From: Geothrix oryzisoli
GTDB lineage: Bacteria > Acidobacteriota > Holophagae > Holophagales > Holophagaceae
DNA length: 64,000 nt
Direction of reading: 5' to 3'
Assembly: GCF_022808865.1 (NCBI RefSeq)
Contig: NZ_JAKZLB010000002.1
Coordinates: forward strand, 655,765-719,764
Position 1 is the stretch's first letter; every line of letters starts with the position of its first letter. Under the pieces are notes generated by a model. That model was not told the origin of the DNA, did no database searches, and was given only the letters and a program-made list of their open reading frames with translations. A program made the position numbers and the translations under genes. Positions 1 to 9,366 of the stretch are shown here, piece by piece.

Positions 1-1
1 G

Positions 2-259
2 GAGACCGTGCAGGTGATCCAGGGCATTCCCGAGGGCATGGACCACCGTGCGGCGCTCCAGGAGACGGCGCACCGCCTGGGCCTCGAGCAGGCCGACTTC
101 TATTTCGGAGTGCGCTCGGGCCCCGGCGAGGTCACCACGGGTTTCCACACGCCCGCCTGCACCCGCTGCCAGCGCATCTCCGAGATGCGGCAAGGCTTTG
201 TCGTCTCCGACCTGGAGGACTGCCCCTGGTGGACCCTGGGCCGGGGGCGGGACCAGTAG
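2..259 (+). CDS. Unidentified protein, 3' part only
   Basis: The frame is already open at the left edge and runs 85 codons to a TAG at 257-259, so the start lies outside the window. A GTG at 8 could serve as a start but has no clear ribosome site. The visible part has a CTRC pair near its middle and an acidic, aromatic C-terminus (DLEDCPWWTLGRG). I do not recognise the family. It is followed by a structured intergenic region and then proC on the same strand. Coding status rests on the GC-rich third positions and the lack of a better frame. Confidence 0.45.
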   Translation, partial: ETVQVIQGIPEGMDHRAALQETAHRLGLEQADFYFGVRSGPGEVTTGFHTPACTRCQRISEMRQGFVVSDLEDCPWWTLGRGRDQ

Positions 260-335
260 CGGTTTTCTCCCGCCCGGGGCCTGACCCCGATATAGTGATC
301 CGTATGATCCGCATTCCGGCCATCCACCCGCGCCC

Positions 336-399
336 TAGCACCTTGCGTGCGGGGGGGAGTCGCACGACGGGCTGACCTGGATCCAGGTCCCGCCATCCG
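336..399 (+). promoter_or_regulatory. Structured leader upstream of proC
   Basis: Two hairpins can be read before the terminator at 400-426. One is CGTGCG pairing with CGCACG around 344-365. The other is the perfect palindrome GACCTGGATCCAGGTC at 374-389. Because both precede a terminator that lies just upstream of proC, the region may be an attenuator or an unrecognised riboswitch-like leader. It does not match a riboswitch consensus that I know. The alternative is plain 3' structure of the upstream gene. Confidence 0.35.
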
Positions 400-426
400 C
401 CCCCGCCCCCACAGGCGGGGGTTTTT
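400..426 (+). terminator. Rho-independent terminator before proC
   Basis: An 8-bp stem CCCCCGCC/GGCGGGGG with a 6-base loop is followed by five T residues. It sits 17 bases before the proC start, so it either ends the upstream transcript or controls proC by attenuation. Confidence 0.75.
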
Positions 427-443
427 CGTTCCAGGGAGCCTCC

Positions 444-1259
444 ATGAGCCGCCATCCCCAGCTCGCCATCCTCGGTTTCGGCACCATGGGCCAGGCCATC
501 AGCGCCGGCCTGGTGGAGGCTTCGGGCTATCCGGCCGGCCGCATCCACGCGGCCACGCGCCACCCGGCCGCGGCCCAGGCCCGGGCCGCGGCCCTGGGCA
601 TCGCCCTGTCGAGCGACGCCAACGAAGCGGTGCGTCGGGCCGAAGTGGTGCTCCTCTGCGTGAAGCCGAAAGAGCTGAAGGGCCTGCTGGCGGGCCTGTC
701 CGCCTCGGGGGCCCTGGACCACCACCCCCTGGTGGTCTCCATCGCCGCGGGCACGACCCTGGACTTCCTGGCGGCCCACACGCCCGCCGGCACGCCCCTG
801 GTGCGGGCCATGCCCAACACGCCCTGCTCCATCCGCCGGGGCATGACGGTGCTGGCGGCGGGGCAGGGGGTCACCGAGGCCCAGCTGGCCCAGGCCCGGA
901 CGCTCTTCGAGCCCCTGGGCCGCGTCATGGACCTAGACGAGCGGCACATGGACGCGGTCACGGGCCTCAGCGCCAGCGGCCCGGCCTTCATGTTCGTGAT
1001 CCTGGAGGCCCTGGCCGAGGGAGGCGTCCAGTGCGGCCTGCCCCGGGCCGTGGCCGTGGAGCTGGCGGCCCAGATGACCCTGGGGGCCGCCGCCATGGTG
1101 CTGGAGACGGGGCGGCACCCCGCCGCCCTCAAGGACGACGTCACCACGCCCGCCGGGTGCACCATCGCCGGCCTGCTGGCGCTGGAGGACGGCCGCATCC
1201 GCTCCGTCGTGGCCCGCGGGATCGAGCGGGCGACGCAGGTGGCGGCGGGGTTGGGGTGA
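444..1259 (+). CDS. proC: Pyrroline-5-carboxylate reductase
   Basis: This enzyme catalyses the last step of proline synthesis, reducing 1-pyrroline-5-carboxylate to proline with NAD(P)H in the cytoplasm. The 271-residue product has the usual family length. Its Rossmann motif GFGTMG is at residues 11-16, and the C-terminal dimer/active-site signature DDVTTPAGCTIAGL is near residue 233. The ATG at 444 follows a GGGAGCC ribosome site. A terminator hairpin ends 17 bases upstream, which hints at attenuation. The gene stands alone, with an inverted repeat and then glnS downstream. Family assignment is secure. Confidence 0.96.
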   Translation: MSRHPQLAILGFGTMGQAISAGLVEASGYPAGRIHAATRHPAAAQARAAALGIALSSDANEAVRRAEVVLLCVKPKELKGLLAGLSASGALDHHPLVVSIAAGTTLDFLAAHTPAGTPLVRAMPNTPCSIRRGMTVLAAGQGVTEAQLAQARTLFEPLGRVMDLDERHMDAVTGLSASGPAFMFVILEALAEGGVQCGLPRAVAVELAAQMTLGAAAMVLETGRHPAALKDDVTTPAGCTIAGLLALEDGRIRSVVARGIERATQVAAGLG

Positions 1260-1275
1260 TCCGCGGGCACATCCT

Positions 1276-1337
1276 GGAACCGTGAATGACGCGTTTGGGC
1301 TGCGTGAACTCAGGCCATTCGCGTCATTCGCGGTTCC
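1276..1337. repeat. 18-bp inverted repeat between proC and glnS
   Basis: The arms are at 1276-1293 and 1320-1337 and pair over 18 positions with one G-T mismatch, leaving a 26-base loop. There is no T-run, so it is not a classical terminator. It resembles a dispersed REP-like palindrome. Confidence 0.6.
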
Positions 1338-1393
1338 CAAAGCCTTTTCGACAAGGCCTTGGTATCTTTGAGGTTTGCATCCTGTGAGCCCCG

Positions 1394-3115
<1,722 letters not shown>

Positions 3116-3213
3116 GCTGAATCGCAGGCTGCGCCCACGATTCAGCAGGAGCGCGGCCGTGCCGCGCGAGCTGCCTTGGCTTTTTACAGGAGGCCAAAGC
3201 GCCCGCTTTGGCC
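3116..3213. other. Two hairpins after glnS
   Basis: GCTGAATCG at 3116-3124 pairs with CGATTCAGC at 3138-3146. GGCCAAAGCG at 3192-3201 pairs with CGCTTTGGCC at 3204-3213. Neither is followed by a T-tract. They probably mark the end of the glnS transcript. The rest of the gap up to 3338 shows no gene. Confidence 0.45.
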
Positions 3214-3338
3214 CCGGGCTGTGACCCAGGTCGCATCGGCGCCCCCGGAGTTCTTTCCCTCCGTGTCGGGAACGCCACGGCTCTGATAGGCTCGATGGGT
3301 TGGGCCTCCCCGCGGGTGGCCCTGCCGGGAAGCCGCCC

Positions 3339-4412
3339 ATGGACAAGCTTGCAAGCCTGCTGCACACCTCGCCTGCCATCGCTTGGATGGTGGCGAAACT
3401 CGTCATCGTCTTCGCCGGCGTCTTCTCGCTGGCGGCGGTCTGGACCTGGGTGGAGCGCCGGGGCTCGGCCATGATCCAGGACCGCATCGGCCCCAACCGC
3501 GCCGCCCTCTTCGGCAAGATCAAGATCATCGGCCTGGCCCAGCCCCTGGCGGACGGCATCAAGTTCTTCTTCAAGGAAGACCTGGTGCCCCACGATGCCA
3601 ACAAGGGGCTCTTCTGGCTGGCGCCCTTCCTGGCGCTCGTGCCGGCCCTCATGGGTTTCGCGGTGATCCCCTTCGGCCGCAGCTTCGTGAGCGGTGGCCA
3701 GGAGTACCACCTGGCGCTGCTGGATCCCGGCAACGGCATGGGCCTGCTCTATCCCCTGGCCATCGGCGGCATGGCGGTCTATGGCGTGCTGGTGGCCGCC
3801 TGGTCCAGCAACAACAAATGGTCGATCCTCGGCGGCATGCGCTCCTCCGCGGCCATGGTGAGCTACGAGATCGGCATGAGCCTCGCCGTGGTCGCGCTCT
3901 TCATGCGCGCCGGGGGCTACGATCCTTCGGAGATCATCACCGCCCAGGGAGGCACCCTGTGGAAGGTGCTGCCCAACTGGAACATCTTCCACCAGCCCCT
4001 CGGCTTCATCGTGTTCTTCACCTGCATGTTCGCCGAGACGAACCGCCTGCCCTTCGACTTCGCCGAGGGTGAGAGCGAGATCGTGGCGGGCTTCAACACC
4101 GAGTACGGCAGCATGAAGTTCAGCCTGCTGGCCCTGTCCGAGTACTGCCACCTGATGACCGCCTCGGCGCTCATGGCGACCCTCTACTTCGGCGGTTGGC
4201 AGGTGCCCTTCGTGCAGGACCCCTCGGTGATGCTCTCAGTGCTGAGTTTCCTGGTGAAGATGCTGTTCTTCGCCTGGGTCTTCGTCTGGATCCGGTGGAC
4301 GCTGCCGCGGTTCCGCTATGACCAGCTCATGCACCTCGGCTGGAAGGCGATGCTGCCGATGTCCATGGTCAACCTGGTCTTCCACGCCTGGCGCATGAGC
4401 CAGGGCCACTGA
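3339..4412 (+). CDS. nuoH: NADH-quinone oxidoreductase subunit H
   Basis: NuoH is the membrane subunit that joins the hydrophilic and membrane arms of complex I and forms much of the quinone tunnel. The 357-residue product is hydrophobic with about eight helices. It contains the conserved ERR and QDRIGPNR loops near the N-terminus and the invariant FAETNRLPFD loop near residue 230, followed by the acidic EGESE stretch. An in-frame ATG at 3300 would add 13 residues, but the ATG at 3339 gives a family-like N-terminus. It heads a tightly spaced nuoHIJKLMN series. NuoA-G genes are not next to it; glnS is. Confidence 0.95.
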   Translation: MDKLASLLHTSPAIAWMVAKLVIVFAGVFSLAAVWTWVERRGSAMIQDRIGPNRAALFGKIKIIGLAQPLADGIKFFFKEDLVPHDANKGLFWLAPFLALVPALMGFAVIPFGRSFVSGGQEYHLALLDPGNGMGLLYPLAIGGMAVYGVLVAAWSSNNKWSILGGMRSSAAMVSYEIGMSLAVVALFMRAGGYDPSEIITAQGGTLWKVLPNWNIFHQPLGFIVFFTCMFAETNRLPFDFAEGESEIVAGFNTEYGSMKFSLLALSEYCHLMTASALMATLYFGGWQVPFVQDPSVMLSVLSFLVKMLFFAWVFVWIRWTLPRFRYDQLMHLGWKAMLPMSMVNLVFHAWRMSQGH

Positions 4413-4423
4413 GGAGTGAGGCG

Positions 4424-4987
4424 ATGGGTGTCGTCGTCAAAAAGGTCGAGCTGAGCTGGCTGGACCGCACCTATGTCTGGCCGGTGATGAAGGGCATGGG
4501 CATCACGTTCCAGCACTTCCTCAAGCAGCTCTTCACGCCCACCGCGAAGCGCTACACGATCCAGTACCCGGACATGAAGAAGGAGATGCCCGAAGGCTAC
4601 CGTGGCCTCCATGAGCTGAAGCGGTTCGAGGATGGTGCCATCAAGTGCGTCGCCTGCTTCATGTGTCAGGAAGCCTGCCCGGCCCGCTGCATCAGCATCG
4701 AGGCCGAGGAGTTCAGCGACCTGAACATCACCCAGGGTTTCGAGGAGAAGCGGCCCGCCAAGTTCAGCATCGACATGCTGCGCTGCATCTACTGCGGCAT
4801 GTGCGAGGAGGCCTGCCCCAAGGACGCCATCTGGCTCCGCAAGGACTACGAGGTGGCCGCCTACGACCGGCTGTCCCTCCTGTATGGCAAGTGGGATCTG
4901 ATGAACACCTACACCGCGACCGACGGCAAGGAGCGCATCGCCCAGGATCCCACCCCCTCCGTGCCGCGCCGCACGATCGCGTTGTAA
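4424..4987 (+). CDS. nuoI: NADH-quinone oxidoreductase subunit I (2 x 4Fe-4S)
   Basis: NuoI carries clusters N6a and N6b and passes electrons from the peripheral arm to N2 and quinone. The 187-residue product has two ferredoxin motifs, C75/C78/C81/C85 in CVACFMCQEACP and C121/C124/C127/C131 in CIYCGMCEEACP. Its ATG lies 11 bases after the nuoH stop behind a GAGGAG ribosome site, so the two are translated from one message. Length and both motifs are standard, and nothing appears missing. Confidence 0.96.
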   Translation: MGVVVKKVELSWLDRTYVWPVMKGMGITFQHFLKQLFTPTAKRYTIQYPDMKKEMPEGYRGLHELKRFEDGAIKCVACFMCQEACPARCISIEAEEFSDLNITQGFEEKRPAKFSIDMLRCIYCGMCEEACPKDAIWLRKDYEVAAYDRLSLLYGKWDLMNTYTATDGKERIAQDPTPSVPRRTIAL

Positions 4988-4997
4988 GGGAGCGGCC

Positions 4998-5489
4998 ATG
5001 TTCATCACCTTTGCCCTCATCACCCTCCTGGGCGCCCTGGGGATGCTGCTGCAGAAGAACGTCGTCGTGGCGGGCCTCTGCATGGTGGCCGCCTTCTTCG
5101 GCGTGGCGGGCCTCTTCGTGCTGCTGGCCAATCCGGTCGCCGCGGCCCTCCAGATCATCGTCTACACCGGCGCGATCATGGTGCTGGTGCTCTTCGTGAT
5201 CATGATGCTGAACAGCCACGAGGAGGAGGCCGGTGCCGCCCGCCCCGTCCAGCGCTGGCTGTCCCTGGCCCTGATCGCGGTCCTGGCCTTCGCCGCGGTG
5301 AAGCTGGTGCTGGCCTCCGCCGGCCTGAACGCCCTGGCGGTGAAGGGGGCCGAGATGCCCCAGGCCATGACCCTGCAGAAGGTGGGCACCACCCTCTTCG
5401 CGGACCATCTGCTGGGCTTCGAGGTGGCGGGCCTGGTGCTGCTGGCCGCGATGATCGGCGCCGTGGCGCTGACCAAACGGAACCTGTGA
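4998..5489 (+). CDS. nuoJ: NADH-quinone oxidoreductase subunit J
   Basis: This small membrane subunit (163 residues, about five helices) packs between NuoH and the antiporter-like subunits. The central helix with TGAIMVLVLFVIMML, containing the pi-bulge-type segment typical of NuoJ, is easily recognised, and an EEEAG loop follows. It starts 10 bases after nuoI behind GGGAG and is followed 10 bases later by nuoK. It is part of the proton-pumping membrane arm and has no catalytic centre of its own. Confidence 0.94.
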   Translation: MFITFALITLLGALGMLLQKNVVVAGLCMVAAFFGVAGLFVLLANPVAAALQIIVYTGAIMVLVLFVIMMLNSHEEEAGAARPVQRWLSLALIAVLAFAAVKLVLASAGLNALAVKGAEMPQAMTLQKVGTTLFADHLLGFEVAGLVLLAAMIGAVALTKRNL

Positions 5490-5499
5490 GGAGCCCACG

Positions 5500-5829
5500 A
5501 TGACCGGCATGGATGCGATCCTCCACGGCGGCCTCCAGGGATACCTGGTCGTCGCCATCCTGCTCTTCTTCCTGGGGCTGGCCGCGGTGCTGCTGCGCCG
5601 CACCCTGCTCCTGCAGTTCATGGGCGTGGAGCTGATGCTCAACGCCGCCAACGTGGCCCTGCTGGCCTTCGCGCGCTTCCGCGGCGGCGATGCCCAGGCC
5701 ATGGTGTTCTACCTCTTCATCATCGCCGTGGCCGCCTGCGAAGCGGCGATCGGTCTGGCGCTGATCATCGGCCTCTACCGTCACCGGGACACCACCGACT
5801 CGGACCGGGCCGCCAGCCTGAAGCAGTGA
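5500..5829 (+). CDS. nuoK: NADH-quinone oxidoreductase subunit K
   Basis: NuoK is an MrpC-like subunit of three helices, 109 residues here. The conserved GVELMLNAANVALLAF segment includes the membrane glutamate that takes part in proton transfer, and a second glutamate appears in CEAAIGLAL. It lies between nuoJ and nuoL with 10- and 7-base gaps and GAGGA-type ribosome sites. Order and length match bacterial nuo operons. Confidence 0.95.
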   Translation: MTGMDAILHGGLQGYLVVAILLFFLGLAAVLLRRTLLLQFMGVELMLNAANVALLAFARFRGGDAQAMVFYLFIIAVAACEAAIGLALIIGLYRHRDTTDSDRAASLKQ

Positions 5830-5836
5830 GGGTGCG

Positions 5837-7741
5837 ATGAACAAGTACTACTGGCTCATTCCGATCCTCCCCCTGCTGGGCGCGGCCTTCAACGGCCTGC
5901 TGGGCAAGCGTCTGGGCAAGAGCGCCGTCACGGTCGTGGGCCTGGGCGTCGTCTTCGGTTCCCTGCTGCTGGCCGCCTCCGCCTTCCTCGCCATGAAGGC
6001 CCTGCCGGATCATCGGCTGGTTCTGACCTACGGCGAATGGATGCTGACCGGCTCCATGGCCGTCCCCTTCGGCCTGGTGATCGACCCCCTCAGCGGCACC
6101 ATGATGCTGGTCGTCACCGGCATCGGCTTCCTGATCCACCTCTACTCCGTGGGCTACATGCACGCGGAGGAGGGCTACGCCCGGTTCTTCAGCTACCTGA
6201 ACCTCTTCGTGTTCTTCATGCTGACACTGGTGCTGGGCTCGAGCCTGCCCCTGATGTTCGTGGGCTGGGAGGGCGTGGGCCTCTGCTCCTACCTGCTCAT
6301 CGGCTACTACTTCGAGACGGACTTCGCGCCGCAGGCGGGCCTCAAGGCCTTCCTCTTCAATCGCGTGGGCGATCTGGGCGTGTCCATCGGCATGCTGGTG
6401 CTCTTCGCCTCCTTCGGCACCCTGACCATTTCCGACATCCTCATCCAGGCGGGCCATCTGGCCCCCGAGGCGAGCTTCGGCATCCTCACCTTCGCGACCT
6501 TGATGCTCTTCGTGGGCGCCACGGGCAAGAGCGCCCAGCTGCCCCTCTACCTCTGGCTGCCAGACGCCATGGCGGGCCCGACCCCCGTCAGCGCCCTGAT
6601 CCACGCGGCCACCATGGTGACCAGCGGCATCTACATGATCTGCCGCCTGGCCCCGGTCTACACCCTGACGCCCACCACCATGACCGTGGTGGCCTGGGTG
6701 GGTGCCGCCACGGCCCTGTTCGCCGCCACGATCGGCCTCTTCCAGCGCGACATCAAGAAGGTGCTGGCCTACTCCACCGTCTCCCAGCTGGGCTACATGT
6801 TCCTGGGCCTGGGCGCGGCCGGCTTCGCGGCGGGCTTCTTCCACGTCTTCACCCACGCCTGGTTCAAGGCCCTCCTCTTCCTCGGCGCCGGCAGCGCGAT
6901 CACGGCCATGCACCACGAGCAGGACCTCTTCAAGATGGGCGGTCTGAAGAACAAGACGAAGATCACCTTCATCACCATGGTGGCCGGCACCATCGCCATC
7001 ATGGGCTTCCCCGGCACCTCGGGCTTCTTCAGCAAGGACGAGATCCTCTACCTGGCCTACCTGAAGTCCCCGGCCCTGTGGGTGGTGGGCGTGGTCGCGG
7101 CCTGCTGCACGAGCTTCTACATGTGGCGCCTCATGGCCCTGGCCTTCTGGGGCGAGCCCCGCGACCACCACGCCTACGAGCACGCCCACGAGAGCCCGCT
7201 CTCCATGACCCTGCCGCTCATGGTGCTCGCCCTGGGCTCCCTGCTGTGGGGCTTCTGGGGCGTGCCCGAGGCCTTCGGCGGGCACTTCAGCATCGGCGAG
7301 TGGCTGAAGCCGGCCCTGACCTACGGGCAGACCCATGCCGCCCACGGCCACCACGAGGGTCCGGCGGTCCTGCTGGCGGTGATCTCCACGACCCTGGGCC
7401 TGGTCTTCGGCTTCCTGGGCTGGTCCAAGTACAAGAACGGCCCCGCCTGGGAGTTGGCCTTCGCGGAGAAGTTCCCCTTCCTCCACAACCTGCTGCTGAA
7501 CAAGTACTACGTGGACGAGGGCGTGGAGCTCTACCTGCTCCGGCCCATCCGGTGGTTCGGCAACCTCATGTGGAAGCTCTTCGACGTCATCCTCATCGAC
7601 GGCGTGGGCGTGAACCTGCCGGGCGCGCTGACCCGGGTGTTCGGGGACTTCACGGCGCTCTTCCAGACCGGCCGGGTGCGCAACTACGCGCTCAGCATGG
7701 CGCTGGGGGCCGCGATCCTCCTCTATGTCTTCCTGAAGTAG
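5837..7741 (+). CDS. nuoL: NADH-quinone oxidoreductase subunit L
   Basis: NuoL is the distal antiporter-like subunit with a long lateral helix at its C-terminus. The 634-residue product has the Mrp-family core, including the GWEGVGLCSYLLIG segment near residue 145 with its key glutamate, and GPTPVSALIHAATMVT near residue 250. A last hydrophobic helix follows the amphipathic C-terminal extension. It starts 7 bases after nuoK and is followed by nuoM after 8 bases. His-rich stretches (HAYEHAHE and HAAHGHHE) in loops are a mild peculiarity. Confidence 0.96.
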   Translation: MNKYYWLIPILPLLGAAFNGLLGKRLGKSAVTVVGLGVVFGSLLLAASAFLAMKALPDHRLVLTYGEWMLTGSMAVPFGLVIDPLSGTMMLVVTGIGFLIHLYSVGYMHAEEGYARFFSYLNLFVFFMLTLVLGSSLPLMFVGWEGVGLCSYLLIGYYFETDFAPQAGLKAFLFNRVGDLGVSIGMLVLFASFGTLTISDILIQAGHLAPEASFGILTFATLMLFVGATGKSAQLPLYLWLPDAMAGPTPVSALIHAATMVTSGIYMICRLAPVYTLTPTTMTVVAWVGAATALFAATIGLFQRDIKKVLAYSTVSQLGYMFLGLGAAGFAAGFFHVFTHAWFKALLFLGAGSAITAMHHEQDLFKMGGLKNKTKITFITMVAGTIAIMGFPGTSGFFSKDEILYLAYLKSPALWVVGVVAACCTSFYMWRLMALAFWGEPRDHHAYEHAHESPLSMTLPLMVLALGSLLWGFWGVPEAFGGHFSIGEWLKPALTYGQTHAAHGHHEGPAVLLAVISTTLGLVFGFLGWSKYKNGPAWELAFAEKFPFLHNLLLNKYYVDEGVELYLLRPIRWFGNLMWKLFDVILIDGVGVNLPGALTRVFGDFTALFQTGRVRNYALSMALGAAILLYVFLK

Positions 7742-7749
7742 GTGGGGCG

Positions 7750-9366
7750 ATGACCTGGCTGAACCTCCATCCCCTCACCTTCCTGGTGTTCGCGCCGACC
7801 GTCCTGGGCTTCGCGCTGATGGCCCTGCCGCACAAGCTCGGCAAGCTGGCCCGGCTGCTGGGCTTCCTGGGCGCCCTGGCCATCTTCGTTTTGAGCCTCG
7901 CCTGGCTGCTGGGCCACAGCCCGGCCGCCGGCGGGACGGTCCTGGCGGAACGCGCCCCCTGGTTCACCCTGGTGGGCCTGCCCGTGGACTACGCCCTGGC
8001 GGTGGATGGCCTGAACCTCTGGCTGGTGCTCCTCACCACCTTCCTGGTGCCGCTGACCATGCTGGGCACCTGGAACAGCCTCAAGGACCGCATGGGCACC
8101 TTCGCGGCCCTGTTCCTCCTGCTCGAGACCGGCATGCTGGGCGCCCTGGTGGCCCAGGACCTGTTCGTGTTCTACCTCTTCTGGGAGGCCATGCTGATCC
8201 CGATGTACTTCATGATCGGGGTCTGGGGCGGCGATGAGCGCCGCTACGCGGCCAACAAGTTCTTCCTCTACACCCTGAGCGGGTCGCTGCTCTGGCTGGT
8301 GGCCCTGCTCTACCTGGCGAACAAGGCCGGCGGCTTCAACCCGGCCCTGATGGCCCAGGCGGCCTCCGCGCTTCCCTTCGGCGTGCAGGGCTGGCTGTTC
8401 ATCGCCTTCGCCGTGGCCTTCGCCATCAAGGTGCCCCTGTTCCCCCTGCACACCTGGCTGCCGGACGCGCACGTACAGGCGCCCACGGCCGGTTCCGTCA
8501 TCCTGGCCGGCGTGCTGCTGAAGCTGGGCGGATACGGCTTCATCCGCTTCGCCATCCCCATGTTCCCCCAGGCGGCGATGCACTACGCCAAGCCCATCGC
8601 CCTGCTGAGCGTCATCGCCATCGTCTACGGGGCCCTGGTGGCCATGGTCCAGCGCGACATCAAGAAGCTGGTGGCCTATTCCTCCGTGAGCCACATGGGC
8701 TTCGTGATGCTGGGGCTCGCCTCCATGACCGTCATCGGCACCCAGGGCGCCATGCTCCAGATGCTCAACCACGGCATCAGCACAGGCGCGCTCTTCCTCC
8801 TGGTGGGCATGCTCTACGACCGGGCCCACACGCGCATGATCGCCGATTTCGGCGGCGTGGCCGTGAAGATGCCCATCTTCACCACCTTCTTCATGATCGT
8901 GACCCTGAGCTCCATCGGCCTGCCGCTCACCAACGGGTTCGTGGGCGAGTTCTGGATCCTCAACGGCACCTTCCTCTCCGGCTTCTCGTGGGGCCGCCTC
9001 TATGCCGTCCTGGCCACCTCCGGCGTGCTGCTGGGCGCGGTCTACATGCTGTGGATGTTCATGCGCGTCTTCTGGGGCCCCGAGAACAAGGACGAGGACA
9101 GCGGCACCCACCACCTGCACAGCGACCTGAATGCCCGCGAGATCGCGGTGATGCTGCCCCTGGTGGTGCTCATCGTCTGGATGGGCGTCCACCCGAAGAC
9201 CTTCGTGGCCGCCAGCGAGACCCCCGTGGCCGCCCTGCTCCAGGAGATCAAGGCCCCGGCGCCCAGGACCTTCGTCCTGAAGCCGGCTGTCCATGAGGCT
9301 CCCGCGGCCCCCGCCGAATCCGGAGCGCATCTCCCCGAAGCTCCCGCCGCGCACGAGGTGCATTGA
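7750..9366 (+). CDS. nuoM: NADH-quinone oxidoreductase subunit M
   Basis: NuoM is the middle antiporter-like subunit, 538 residues from the ATG at 7750, which follows a GGTGGGGCG ribosome site. The family segments FWEAMLIPMYFMIG and FPLHTWLPDAHVQAP are present. The frame is open far upstream inside nuoL, but that part is a shadow; the true start is at 7750. The C-terminus is extended by an Ala/Pro/His-rich tail of about 40 residues (EAPAAPAESGAHLPEAPAAH), which looks disordered. The stop overlaps the nuoN start by one base (TGATG), indicating translational coupling. Confidence 0.95.
   Translation: MTWLNLHPLTFLVFAPTVLGFALMALPHKLGKLARLLGFLGALAIFVLSLAWLLGHSPAAGGTVLAERAPWFTLVGLPVDYALAVDGLNLWLVLLTTFLVPLTMLGTWNSLKDRMGTFAALFLLLETGMLGALVAQDLFVFYLFWEAMLIPMYFMIGVWGGDERRYAANKFFLYTLSGSLLWLVALLYLANKAGGFNPALMAQAASALPFGVQGWLFIAFAVAFAIKVPLFPLHTWLPDAHVQAPTAGSVILAGVLLKLGGYGFIRFAIPMFPQAAMHYAKPIALLSVIAIVYGALVAMVQRDIKKLVAYSSVSHMGFVMLGLASMTVIGTQGAMLQMLNHGISTGALFLLVGMLYDRAHTRMIADFGGVAVKMPIFTTFFMIVTLSSIGLPLTNGFVGEFWILNGTFLSGFSWGRLYAVLATSGVLLGAVYMLWMFMRVFWGPENKDEDSGTHHLHSDLNAREIAVMLPLVVLIVWMGVHPKTFVAASETPVAALLQEIKAPAPRTFVLKPAVHEAPAAPAESGAHLPEAPAAHEVH

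Noticed and set aside
6037..7749. A very long plus-strand frame that is open upstream of nuoM inside nuoL
   Set aside because: The part before 7750 is an out-of-frame shadow of nuoL with Arg/Pro-rich nonsense. The true nuoM start is the ATG at 7750.
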